IMG/VR virus record: IMGVR_UViG_3300009702_000053
Span: 1 to 37,720 of that record
Source: a virus
Length of the DNA stretch: 37,720 bases
Reading direction: 5' to 3' (one strand)
In this document: in pieces, positions 15,951-22,739 of the stretch
How positions within the stretch are numbered: position 1 is the stretch's first letter
How the letters are laid out: every line of letters starts with the position of its first letter
Position numbers and translations under genes: made by a program
The notes under the pieces: generated by a model
What the model was told of the DNA's origin: nothing
Database searches by the model: none
The model's input: the letters and a program-made list of their open reading frames with translations, nothing else

Positions 15951-16058
15951 CTCTTCTTAGTTTATATAAAGTTAATCATGCAAGTAGGTGACCATGAGGG
16001 TCAATATTTGCGAGGTTTTTAGCCTCTTAGAGGCGTAGAAAGTTATTGAGATAAAGAT
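15951..16058 (+). promoter_or_regulatory. Structured leader with competing hairpins
   Basis: GCCTC (16022-16026) and GAGGC (16030-16034) form a perfect hairpin over TTA. The same CCTC can instead pair with GAGG at 16012-16015, so the two structures exclude each other. TGACC/GGGTCA near 15990-16004 is a further small stem. The arrangement resembles an attenuator before the 16059 gene and the helicase operon, but there is no T-run. Confidence 0.35.
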
Positions 16059-16292
16059 ATGTGTAATTTGAAAATACTTAAAAATGGAATGTTGTTCCTA
16101 GACAGCGGCACTGGCTATAGGTGGAGATTGAATCCCACCAACATTGTCACTGTGAGCCCCAACAAGAAGGGAGAAGGATACTTCATTACTACAGAGCACG
16201 ATAGACACTATTTCGTGGATCTCCCTTATGAAGAGATTACCAGGAAACTCGATAGAGCCCTGGATATCTTCTTGACTAATCAGGAGATATAA
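16059..16292 (+). CDS. Small FlbD-like protein preceding the helicase
   Basis: The 77-residue product is beta-rich (KILKNGMLFLDSGTGYRW, then GYFITTEHDRHYFVDLP) and ends with a helix (YEEITRKLDRALDIFL). The strand-turn-strand-helix pattern resembles the 14378 gene and FlbD/SwrD-type proteins. It ends one base before the helicase start. The function is unknown; a regulatory or loading accessory role is a guess from position. Confidence 0.6.
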   Translation: MCNLKILKNGMLFLDSGTGYRWRLNPTNIVTVSPNKKGEGYFITTEHDRHYFVDLPYEEITRKLDRALDIFLTNQEI

Positions 16293-16293
16293 C

Positions 16294-17820
16294 ATGGGTG
16301 TTCTAGACAAAGTAAGAGAGCAGCTAGCGAAGAAGAACGGAGGGGTAGTCCCTACTGTAGCTAAAGCGGTTCCTAAATCAGCCCCGAAACAAAAGACAGA
16401 GGATTACAACGAGGCCTGGGGAATGCCTAAGCAGGGCGAGCCTGAAAAGGTCGTAGCTGAAGAACCCAAAGAGCCCAACAAAGCATTGGTAAAAGGGATT
16501 AAGGATAGCAGTGTTGCCTTTCAGGCAATGGTGTTGTTGTTGGCCGCTGATGATGAGCTGTTCAGGCTCAGCATTTTTAGTAATGTAGGTGAGGCTCCAA
16601 TCTTCGAGTATGCAGGCTTAGCTTGGGTATGGGAGCAGATAAGGGCGCGAGAATCCGTCAGCATCTTCGTTGCAAAAGAGCTGATGGAGGAATATCAGAA
16701 AAGCCCCTCTATTGCTCAAACGCAGGATCAAGTAGGTCCTAGCTTCTTCCTAAAACTGGCTGAAGCAGGGTTAGATGAAGCAGCAGCGACCTTCGTAAAA
16801 GAGAGGGCCACAGGCTGGATGGTTCGTCAGGCTCTGAAGAACTCTTTAGACCCTTTCTTGCGGAAGCTGGATCATCAGCCAGGCGTTCCTGTACTTGATG
16901 AGTTTTTGTCAGTCATTGACAAAGAGAGAGAGAACGCAGCTCGTTTAGAGGCTGATGATGAGCAAGATAGCCACAAGAAAAGACGTGCTGCAAGACGTGC
17001 AGAGATTGAGGCTTCCGCAGGGTCAGCTATTCCTACGATGATTCCAGGATTGGATGACTTATTGAATGGAGGCATTCGTTCAAAACAGTTTGGTATATAC
17101 ATGGCTAAGACTGGTGGAGGTAAAAGTGCTTTCCTCCAATGGTGCGCTGTCAAGGCTGCTGAGCAAGGCAAGTACGCTCTGTTCATCACGTTGGAGTTAG
17201 ACAGAACTACTATTGAAAGCCGCATAGATAGCCAGCTAACGAAGATCGACTATGGAACTATCGAAGGACGCCAAGCAGAGGTTGATAATCGCCTAAAGAA
17301 TATCAATACAGGCGACAGAATACTAGTAAAGGAGTTTCCTGCTGGAACTGCTGCTAATAAGATTGAAAGCTACATAAAGAGACTCGAAAACAAACCCGAC
17401 ATCATCCTGCTCGACTATATTGATGAGATGGGAGCTGCTGACGTAAAGCTTCAAGGCAATGATAGGGCTATAAAGGTGGCTGAAGAGGTTAGAGACCTTG
17501 CTAAGCGGCTCAATAGCCCTATCTGGACGGCTTCACAGGTCAACCGTGAAGGTATCATGGAAAAGAAACCAGATATTGCTCATATGGCTGGTTCTATGCA
17601 GAAGGTGTTCAAGTGTGACATCCTTATCCAGCAATGGAGAGAGGAAAATGCTGAACTAGATGAGATTGTTCTCTATTTGGCTAAGTCGAGAGGCTCTAAG
17701 CCAGAGGAGGAACTCCAGGTGGTCACGCATTTCAATACAATGACCTTCTGCGATATCCCGGCTACGATTCATATGCACAAACTAACTGCCAAGCTGAACA
17801 GAGAGGATAAGGTGGTATAA
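16294..17820 (+). CDS. DnaB-like replicative helicase
   Basis: The 508-residue protein has a charged linker, a DnaB-N-like helical domain at about residues 70-210, and a RecA-fold ATPase. The ATPase has Walker A AKTGGGKS (271-278), a LELDRTTIESR switch region, Walker B IILLDY and the TASQVNREG segment after it. The protein would unwind DNA at the phage fork. AGGAGA lies 7 bases before ATG 16294. Its stop overlaps the ATPase start (TAATG). It is the clearest sign that the phage runs its own replication initiation; no polymerase or primase is visible. Confidence 0.85.
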   Translation: MGVLDKVREQLAKKNGGVVPTVAKAVPKSAPKQKTEDYNEAWGMPKQGEPEKVVAEEPKEPNKALVKGIKDSSVAFQAMVLLLAADDELFRLSIFSNVGEAPIFEYAGLAWVWEQIRARESVSIFVAKELMEEYQKSPSIAQTQDQVGPSFFLKLAEAGLDEAAATFVKERATGWMVRQALKNSLDPFLRKLDHQPGVPVLDEFLSVIDKERENAARLEADDEQDSHKKRRAARRAEIEASAGSAIPTMIPGLDDLLNGGIRSKQFGIYMAKTGGGKSAFLQWCAVKAAEQGKYALFITLELDRTTIESRIDSQLTKIDYGTIEGRQAEVDNRLKNINTGDRILVKEFPAGTAANKIESYIKRLENKPDIILLDYIDEMGAADVKLQGNDRAIKVAEEVRDLAKRLNSPIWTASQVNREGIMEKKPDIAHMAGSMQKVFKCDILIQQWREENAELDEIVLYLAKSRGSKPEEELQVVTHFNTMTFCDIPATIHMHKLTAKLNREDKVV

Positions 17821-18977
17821 TGGATAATACACTATCTACCCCTACTAATACCTTTCAAGATGTTCGGCACTTCATGAATCTAACGGATGAGGGGGTTGCC
17901 AATCTCTTTGCGTTCATGCTGGCCGCTATGACCGATGGTGATGGGCCATATCCTATCGCTCTCATCATAGGCAACATCAACACTGGTAAGAGCTGGATTA
18001 CGGAGGCTGTAAAAGGCCTAATCGACGCTGAGCACGAGCTAACGATGAGAGATAGGGTAGTCGTGCCAGAGAATCCTAAAGAGTTGGTGGACCTAGCTGA
18101 AAGACATCGTTTGGTGTGTCTTGATGACTTGACCTATTACAAGGATCAAGACTTCTTCAGAATGAAGGATGCTATTACTCGCCTAACGGATTTTCAGCCT
18201 GTGTTGGTCAATGGAACCAAGAACACTCTCTTAAGAGACAAGGAATTCAGCCGTGTCTTCGTCATTCAAACCAATGACAAACTAGCTGAGCACAAAACCA
18301 AACAGGAGCTGAGGGCTATTGCCGAGAGGTATAGACCAAGCATCCTGAAAGGGCTTGAGAACGCCCTAGAGTTGTGGAAGCAGGACTCTCAGAAGAAGCC
18401 AATAAGCTTTCATCGCTGTCAGAAAGCTGTAGCAAGGGCTGAGACAGGCGCTGTAGTCAATGGTTTTGACCTTGATGAGCTGCTAATGCATATACACTTG
18501 CCTATTGCGAAGAAGAGAGAGAGAGACCTTGAGGGCCTTGTAATCTTCTCAACCCTAACCCGTATTCTACAGAAAAAGGAAGAACCAATTCGGGCATCTA
18601 TGGGTGAAATGAGACAAAAGGTAATAGGCTATGCTAATAAGAAAAGCCTAATTCCTAACTCTTCGCAGGGTTTCCGCCAGCGCATTCTAGCTACCAAGAA
18701 TGACCTATTTGAGCACTCACGCATAGAAATCACATTTCTGGAAAAGATAAACAAGGTGGATTTCTTCCTGTGGAAGATAGCCAAGGAGATCGATAAGAAG
18801 CTTCTTGCCGATATGTCCATGCATAGCTTCAGAGCGGCCTCTGTAGAGGAAGCTAGGCAGTTGCTGGGCGATTGGTTGGAGAACTCAACGCTCGTTAGTG
18901 GTTACTCCATAGAAGAGGTAAGAGCCGAAATAGAGAAACACTTGGCAGAGTTTGAGCCAGAAGAGGAGGGAACATGA
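17820..18977 (+). CDS. P-loop ATPase, probable AAA+ helicase loader or SF3-like protein
   Basis: The 385-residue protein has Walker A GNINTGKS (51-58), Walker B LVCLDD (98-103) and a sensor-like FVIQTND around 147-153. An Arg in ERYRPSILKG could act as an arginine finger. The C-terminal half is helical and basic. Translational coupling to the DnaB-like gene suggests a loader or co-helicase at the origin. It lacks a recognisable primase domain. The ATPase call is firm; the subclass is inferred from context. Confidence 0.75.
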   Translation: MDNTLSTPTNTFQDVRHFMNLTDEGVANLFAFMLAAMTDGDGPYPIALIIGNINTGKSWITEAVKGLIDAEHELTMRDRVVVPENPKELVDLAERHRLVCLDDLTYYKDQDFFRMKDAITRLTDFQPVLVNGTKNTLLRDKEFSRVFVIQTNDKLAEHKTKQELRAIAERYRPSILKGLENALELWKQDSQKKPISFHRCQKAVARAETGAVVNGFDLDELLMHIHLPIAKKRERDLEGLVIFSTLTRILQKKEEPIRASMGEMRQKVIGYANKKSLIPNSSQGFRQRILATKNDLFEHSRIEITFLEKINKVDFFLWKIAKEIDKKLLADMSMHSFRAASVEEARQLLGDWLENSTLVSGYSIEEVRAEIEKHLAEFEPEEEGT

Positions 18978-19276
18978 GGGAATATTCTTCAGGAATACAA
19001 CCTGAGCCATGGACCTTTTGGATTGATGCATCCTCTAACCCGAGAACTGGATGTGGAAGCTACGTAGTTCAGGTCATGAAACCTGAGAGGATGGAGACTG
19101 TCAGGACTCGCCAAGTGGCCTTCTTAAAAGTTGAGGAAAATGGTCAAGTAATACTAAAACCCAGAGATGGGATGGAGGATCATTTCCTGCTGTCATGGTT
19201 CTATAAAGAACATTTCAAAGCAACAGGGGACTTAGAAGCTGATCTCAATCTATTGGTCTTGGGGGGTTTAAAATGA
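18974..19276 (+). CDS. Unknown protein at the end of the replication operon
   Basis: The 100-residue product overlaps the ATPase stop by four bases (ATGA). It has a beta-rich front (WTFWIDASSNPRTGCGSYVV) and a helical end (LEADLNLLVLGGLK). The WTFWIDAS...GCGSY stretch recalls the first strand pair of RNase H-like folds, but the other catalytic residues are not evident. AGTAATACT occurs inside it (19147-19155) and at its stop. Confidence 0.6.
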   Translation: MREYSSGIQPEPWTFWIDASSNPRTGCGSYVVQVMKPERMETVRTRQVAFLKVEENGQVILKPRDGMEDHFLLSWFYKEHFKATGDLEADLNLLVLGGLK

Positions 19277-19290
19277 GTAATACTCAATGA
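19273..19290 (+). promoter_or_regulatory. Five-codon minicistron with a perfect operator-like palindrome
   Basis: ATG 19273 overlaps the previous stop (ATGA), encodes MSNTQ and stops in TGA that overlaps the next ATG at 19287. The coupled minicistron would carry ribosomes from one gene to the next. It also contains TGAGTAATACTCA (19274-19286), a perfect 13-bp palindrome and the fullest form of the repeated motif. Confidence 0.45.
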
Positions 19291-19448
19291 CTTATGAAGA
19301 AGCCCTTGAATTCATCACTCCACTACTCGCGCTGGGGGATGAAGTAATACACCTACTCCTACTGGATCCAGACTTTGAAGCTCAGTTTGATGAGTCACTC
19401 AGAGCTATCTTCTGGGAAACACGCAAGTATATGCAGAAGAGGGGCTAG
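19287..19448 (+). CDS. 53-residue acidic helical protein of unknown function
   Basis: ATG 19287 opens a 53-codon frame with an acidic, helical product (MTYEEALEFITPLLALGDEV, then LLLLDPDFEAQFDESLRAIF). It has no clear ribosome site and is probably coupled to the minicistron before it. The sequence looks like real protein with good amphipathic pattern. A GTAATAC motif lies inside it (19344-19350). Confidence 0.55.
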   Translation: MTYEEALEFITPLLALGDEVIHLLLLDPDFEAQFDESLRAIFWETRKYMQKRG

Positions 19449-19536
19449 CTAGGCAATAGCCGAGAATACCCCATTACTGGGCCTAGCAGCCTCGTAGAAG
19501 CTATCAAATCATGGAGATGATATATCTCCCCAAGGA

Positions 19537-19568
19537 GCCTCAATAGTATTACGCTGTTGAGGCTTTTG
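19537..19568 (+). terminator. Rho-independent terminator with motif in loop
   Basis: GCCTCAA (19537-19543) pairs with TTGAGGC (19557-19563), followed by TTTTGTG. It would end the replication operon. The 13-base loop contains AGTATTAC, so a protein bound to the motif would sit on the terminator. Confidence 0.75.
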
Positions 19569-19617
19569 TGTAGCTATGTAGCCACGCCAGTTTCTATTTT
19601 CTCACACAAAGTATTAC

Positions 19618-19686
19618 GGAAACCCCCCTTTCGCCCCCCACAGTCATAAGACGGATGGATAGATGGACCTGGCAGGGGGGGTTTCC
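19618..19686. repeat. 11-bp inverted repeat
   Basis: GGAAACCCCCC (19618-19628) is the exact reverse complement of GGGGGGTTTCC (19676-19686). A GTATTAC motif abuts its left arm. It could form a cruciform or an RNA stem. Confidence 0.6.
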
Positions 19687-20013
19687 CTTCGGGTCCACCC
19701 CCGCCTGCTCAGGGCGACTCCCCCCTAATTATCAGCACAAACTCACTCTTCTCTTCTTTTCTCCCCTGAATCAAAAACCCCGTAAAAAGGAAACCCTATA
19801 CACTTTCCGACCCTTTCCCAGACACTTTCCTTTTTGGTTCTCTGTAGTTCTTCCTAGCCTCTGCCAAGTTACATCGTTAGGGAATAGTGGTGGGCGAGTA
19901 ATACTATTAGAGGTAGTAGGGGCACTCTGATATAGGTTTACTCAGAAGTGTGTATAAAGGTTTGCTCTGTAGGCCTGGTCAGGGAAGGTAGGACCCAGTA
20001 GGAAGGGCGCTAT

Positions 20014-20081
20014 AGTAGGCTAGGTAGGTTGGTCAGGCTAGTCAGGAGTATTACTTCAGTAGGCTAGGTAGGTTGGTCAGG
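20014..20081 (+). repeat. 24-bp direct repeat
   Basis: The same 24 bases, beginning AGTAGGCTAGGTAGG, occur at 20014-20037 and 20058-20081 with a 44-bp period. AGTATTACT (20047-20055) lies between them. CCCAGTAGG flanks both sides (near 19994 and 20083). The pattern resembles iterons. Confidence 0.7.
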
Positions 20082-20388
20082 GCCCAGTAGGCGGCAAACC
20101 GATCACATCACACACCCCTCCTCAGATCCCCCAGCCCAACCTTCCAACCGAATGCAACCTTAGATAGGTTGAAGCCGTAAAACACTGGTTATCTTTATGT
20201 TTCTCTGGAGGTTGCAGCCAGCCGACCCACCCCCCATTTCCGTAATCTGGCAGGAAGGGGTTCTCAGGCAACTGGAAAAGATCTACCAGAATTTCTATAT
20301 CCCCGAGGTATTACTAATATTTCTACCAATTTTTCGTTATATCCCCGGCCTACCCTCTCCGGCCCATTGTGCCTTCTACACTCTGCCC

Positions 20389-20423
20389 AACCCCCCGAAA
20401 ACCACTAGATATAGGGGGTTTTT
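20389..20423 (+). terminator. Candidate terminator
   Basis: AACCCCC (20389-20395) pairs with GGGGGTT (20414-20420), followed by TTTGG. It lies before the TGAGTGTTACTCA motif (20444-20456). No rightward gene of note precedes it; it may mark an RNA from the repeat region. Confidence 0.45.
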
Positions 20424-20645
20424 GGCGATCCTATAGAGAAACATGAGTGTTACTCACTTTTAGTTACTTTATACTAAGTAAAGTTAGCAGTGAGTACCTA
20501 AGTACTATAGGGGTGAAGTACCTATAATATCTTTAGCGGCGTTAGACGGCGTTCTAGGCACCTTCCTGGGCAATCTGGGAGGGAGCGCTGGTCCACTATA
20601 GAGCTGCCCAACCAACCCAACTGCCCTATCTGCCAAGTACTACTC

Positions 20646-21041
20646 CTACCGACCGATACGGACTACTCGCTCTTCTAGCCTACTAATGATCTTGGCGGCC
20701 TGGGCTAGAGTGGAGAGTTCGGATGGGGTGAGTTCATAGAGGGTAATACTGGTGAGGGCAGAGCCTACACCAAGTTTTGTTTTGGGGGGAGCTGACGCTT
20801 TAGGGGTAATACTCTCACTAGCCATTTGCTCAAACTTCCGTTTCCAGCTGCTCAAGGTCACTTGGCTTACTCCGAGGGACTTAGCCACCGCGGTCTGGGT
20901 TTCGCCTGATATTACTCGCTGGACGGCGTTGGCTTTGAAGCTGTCAGAGTATGAGGCTCTGGTGGCTTTGGGCTTCTTCTTCGGGGGAGACTTTCGAGCT
21001 GGACGCTTCTTGGTGGTTCGCTTCTTCTTGGGGGATGCCAT
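20646..21041 (-). CDS. HTH DNA-binding protein with histone H1-like basic tail
   Basis: This leftward gene encodes 131 residues. The first 30 are almost all Lys, Arg, Pro, Ser, Thr and Ala with SPKK and SPPKKK motifs, like an H1 tail. A transposase OrfA-like helix-turn-helix follows (SYSDSFKANAVQRVISGE, QTAVAKSLGVSQVTLSSW). The C-terminus is a leucine-rich helix that could dimerise. AAGGAG precedes the start. No transposase partner or inverted repeats are present, so it is not an insertion sequence. It sits within the AGTAWTACT cluster and carries two copies in its own coding sequence. A role as regulator, nucleoid-like protein or initiator is inferred. Confidence 0.75.
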   Translation of the reverse strand: MASPKKKRTTKKRPARKSPPKKKPKATRASYSDSFKANAVQRVISGETQTAVAKSLGVSQVTLSSWKRKFEQMASESITPKASAPPKTKLGVGSALTSITLYELTPSELSTLAQAAKIISRLEERVVRIGR

Positions 21042-21189
21042 AGGTGCTACTCCTTCTCTGTGGATCCTTACCTAATCCAGGGTCCCTATGCAAAGACTTT
21101 TTCAGAAACCCCCATTGAACGTCTTCTCAGAAGTTCTTCGAGCTTATAGGTTGACTAGGTATTTGGCGTGCTTATGTTCGTTATAACAA

Positions 21190-21245
21190 AAAAGTTAACT
21201 ATCTTACAAATAATACTTGACAGGTTCCTAATAATTTAGTACGAT
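21190..21245 (+). promoter_or_regulatory. Promoter with shared upstream element before the HNH gene
   Basis: TTGACA at 21217-21222 and TACGAT at 21240-21245 are 17 bp apart. AAAAGT at 21190-21195 is 21 bp before the -35, as in the integrase promoter. The predicted start near 21252 coincides with ATG 21253, so the transcript may be leaderless. Confidence 0.65.
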
Positions 21246-21252
21246 GAAATAT

Positions 21253-21882
21253 ATGAGAAAAGCAATGCTTGGTATTTCAAAAAATATAGTTCTAGAAGAG
21301 CAGTTAGGAATCCGAACCTGCCATGACTGCCAGGAGCCAAGACCGTTATCCTTCTATTATAAGTCAGATGAAGTCTGTCATGAGTGTTATTCTAAGACCC
21401 GTCCCATTCCAGGATATGAGGGTCTGTATACAGTTAGTGCCTATGGACGAGTATTCTCTCTTCGAAGTGATAAGTACCTCAGCCCATCCAAAGATATGGG
21501 GGGCTACCTCCAGGTCCAGTTGTGTAAGAGCGGAGAACAAAAGCCCTTCAAGATCCAATGGCTCGTTCTTGAGGCGTTCGTAGGTCCACGCCCTAAAGGT
21601 ATGTGGGCACTCCACAAGAATGACATTCCATCAGACAACCGACTGGTGAATCTATACTGGGGAACCCCTACTGAGAACTGTGAAGATCGAGCCAAGAACA
21701 ACCCAAACATGGTTTTTCAGCGAGGTGAGGGGCACAGTCACTCCAAACTAACAAACGATGAAGTTCTCGCCATTCGTGCGTCCAATGAAGCTCGGATTAC
21801 CCTAGCCAATAAATATGGCATTAGCGTCGGGCAAATATCAAACATTAAAAGTAGAAGAGCATGGAAGCATCTTCTATCTTAA
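21253..21882 (+). CDS. NUMOD4-HNH homing endonuclease with zinc-ribbon N-terminus
   Basis: The product is about 209 residues. It has a four-Cys module (CHDC and CHEC), a NUMOD4 region (RPIPGYEGLYTVSAYGRVFS), an HNH_3-like catalytic part (ALHKNDIPSDNRLVNLYWGT) and a helix-turn-helix end (SKLTNDEVLAIRASN, YGISVGQISNI). ATG 21244 falls inside the -10 box of the promoter, so ATG 21253 or 21262 is more likely. It resembles the 7579 and 24868 genes but has a different N-terminus, so it is a more distant relative. It is free-standing in the accessory region. Confidence 0.85.
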   Translation: MRKAMLGISKNIVLEEQLGIRTCHDCQEPRPLSFYYKSDEVCHECYSKTRPIPGYEGLYTVSAYGRVFSLRSDKYLSPSKDMGGYLQVQLCKSGEQKPFKIQWLVLEAFVGPRPKGMWALHKNDIPSDNRLVNLYWGTPTENCEDRAKNNPNMVFQRGEGHSHSKLTNDEVLAIRASNEARITLANKYGISVGQISNIKSRRAWKHLLS

Positions 21883-21937
21883 CCAAATTTCTATATGGGT
21901 TACTAGTCATTGCCCATCTCCTAAAGAAAATACTATA

Positions 21938-22048
21938 ATGAGTAACAACATCCTTAGAGTCCGAGGCGTAAATAGAGACGCTGCATTAGGTACAATAAAG
22001 GTACAAAAGGCTCTAAGGGTGTTGCCTCGCTACCTCCATCGGCTATGA
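21938..22048 (+). CDS. 36-residue basic peptide of unknown function
   Basis: ATG 21938 opens a 36-codon frame with a basic product (MSNNILRVRGVNRDAALGTI, then KVQKALRVLPRYLHRL). The ribosome site is weak (AAAGAAAA). It lies 55 bp after the HNH gene. The regular basic/hydrophobic pattern supports coding but the evidence is modest. Confidence 0.4.
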   Translation: MSNNILRVRGVNRDAALGTIKVQKALRVLPRYLHRL

Positions 22049-22174
22049 CAAGCCTATATTGCCTCTATCTTCAACTTGGAGCGGAGGCTCTGAACAAGTA
22101 GTTTACGGATGAGACTTCCCTTTTGGGGGGCTCGTCCACCATTTTAGCGGGAAACCCCCGCAAAGGAAAACAAT
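22049..22174 (+). other. Short intergenic region with a GC hairpin
   Basis: GCGGG and CCCGC (about 22147-22161) form a 5-bp hairpin just before AAAGGA, the ribosome site of the next gene. GCCTCGCTACCTCC and GGAGCGGAGGC form a looser inverted repeat around 22024-22092. The stretch near 22130 ends in CCACCA but lacks a T-arm, so it is not a tRNA. Confidence 0.35.
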
Positions 22175-22318
22175 ATGCCATTATCAATAAAGAAGAAAGG
22201 CTCCAAATTCTGTGTTGTTGAGCCAAACGGAAAAGAATTAGGATGTCATGCTACCCAGGAGGGAGCAAAAAAGCAGCTCGCTGCAATCGAGATCTCCAAG
22301 CAGGGCAAGCATAAGTAG
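22175..22318 (+). CDS. 47-residue protein with GCHAT motif
   Basis: ATG 22175, eight bases after AAGGA, opens a 47-codon frame. The product (MPLSIKKKGSKFCVVEPNGK, then ELGCHATQEGAKKQLAAIEI) has the GCHxT...A..QLxAI pattern found in many small phage proteins and in larger phage proteins as a short domain. The Cys-His pair may bind metal. The pattern and good ribosome site make it a likely real gene. Its biochemical role is unknown. Confidence 0.65.
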   Translation: MPLSIKKKGSKFCVVEPNGKELGCHATQEGAKKQLAAIEISKQGKHK

Positions 22319-22352
22319 ATATGATTAGAGATACAAAAAGGCTGAGATGGGG

Positions 22353-22380
22353 TTGACTCTGTTACTTTGGGTCTTATTAT
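22353..22380 (+). promoter_or_regulatory. Promoter before the duplicated-leader genes
   Basis: TTGACT (22353-22358) and TATTAT (22375-22380) are 16 bp apart. The start would fall near 22387, at the beginning of the leader hairpin. The second leader copy has TATGAT (22738-22743) but no good -35; it has AGTAACACT (22709-22717) upstream instead. Confidence 0.55.
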
Positions 22381-22433
22381 GATTTATGAGACATATGACA
22401 TGTCTCGGAAAGAGAACTGAAAATGAAGAAACT
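22380..22433 (+). repeat. Duplicated leader, copy 1, with hairpin and six-codon upstream ORF
   Basis: This leader recurs exactly 360 bp downstream. GAGACAT (22388-22394) pairs with ATGTCTC (22400-22406), placing the start of an upstream ORF (MSRKEN, 22400-22420) inside the stem. That ORF stops two bases before ATG 22423. Its codons include the GGAAAGAG that serves as ribosome site of the main gene. Confidence 0.7.
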
Positions 22434-22698
22434 TACGACATTTGAGAAGAAAGAACTGAAGGCTGAAACAGGTATCATACTGTTGTCACTGTTGCTGCCT
22501 CCAGCCCTGCTGCTGCTAGCGAATCTGACCATATTCAGAGGAGACGATACTAATGCCTTCAATGCATCAGTATGGATTTGGATTATTCTATATCTGGGCT
22601 CCATCGTTGGCGCGGGAGAGATGTTTGCAAAACGTCATATTGAGCTGAACGCAAAAGAAGAACGTATCGAGCGAGCTAAGCGCAATGGGGATCAATAG
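22423..22698 (+). CDS. Small membrane protein with two transmembrane segments
   Basis: The 91-residue product has a short cytoplasmic-looking start (MKKLTTFEKKELKAETG), two hydrophobic helices (IILLSLLLPPALLLLANL and WIWIILYLGSIVGAGEMF) and a charged tail. It shares its leader and first codons with the 22783 lipoprotein gene but not the rest. Phage genes of this kind often alter the lysogen's envelope (superinfection exclusion), but that is a guess. Confidence 0.65.
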   Translation: MKKLTTFEKKELKAETGIILLSLLLPPALLLLANLTIFRGDDTNAFNASVWIWIILYLGSIVGAGEMFAKRHIELNAKEERIERAKRNGDQ

Positions 22699-22739
22699 TG
22701 TCATTTTCAGTAACACTGTATTTCGCTTCCACATTGATA

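Larger units (their letters stand above)
19449..20645. other. Gene-poor repeat region, candidate origin or partition/immunity region
   Basis: About 1.2 kb with no convincing gene. It begins with GCTAGGC/GCCTAGC (19448-19454, 19481-19487) and GGAGAT/ATCTCC (19513-19529) inverted repeats and a terminator. An 11-bp inverted repeat of C- and G-runs, then pyrimidine-rich sequence, follows, and then a GTAGG-rich stretch (19911-20095) with 24-bp direct repeats. AGTAWTACT motifs recur throughout. It follows the helicase and ATPase genes and precedes a leftward DNA-binding protein. This is what is expected of an origin, a partition site or a stoperator-like control region. Confidence 0.55.
19147..20813. 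repeat. Cluster of AGTAWTACT palindromic motifs
   Basis: GTAATAC or its complement occurs at 19148, 19277, 19344, 19546, 19611, 19898, 20048, 20308, 20743 and 20806. Most are flanked as AGTAWTACT, an odd palindrome. Variant copies lie at 20446 (AGTGTTACT) and near 20905 (ATATTACT). About 23 copies of the 7-base core were counted by eye in the whole window, so ten in 1.7 kb is strongly clustered. They lie in genes, between genes and in a terminator loop. Confidence 0.7.

Noticed and set aside
19655-19930. 91-codon open frame in the repeat region
   Set aside because: Its product is low-complexity and Pro/Phe-rich, has no ribosome site and spans hairpins and repeats; it looks like chance openness in pyrimidine-rich DNA.
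20197-20436. 79-codon open frame near 20.3 kb
   Set aside because: No ribosome site, Pro-rich product without pattern, and it includes a candidate terminator.
20646-21041. Insertion sequence
   Set aside because: The HTH resembles OrfA, but there is no transposase catalytic gene, terminal inverted repeat or target duplication.
22040-22140. Possible tRNA ending in CCACCA
   Set aside because: There is no T-arm consensus and no consistent cloverleaf; the CCA is chance.
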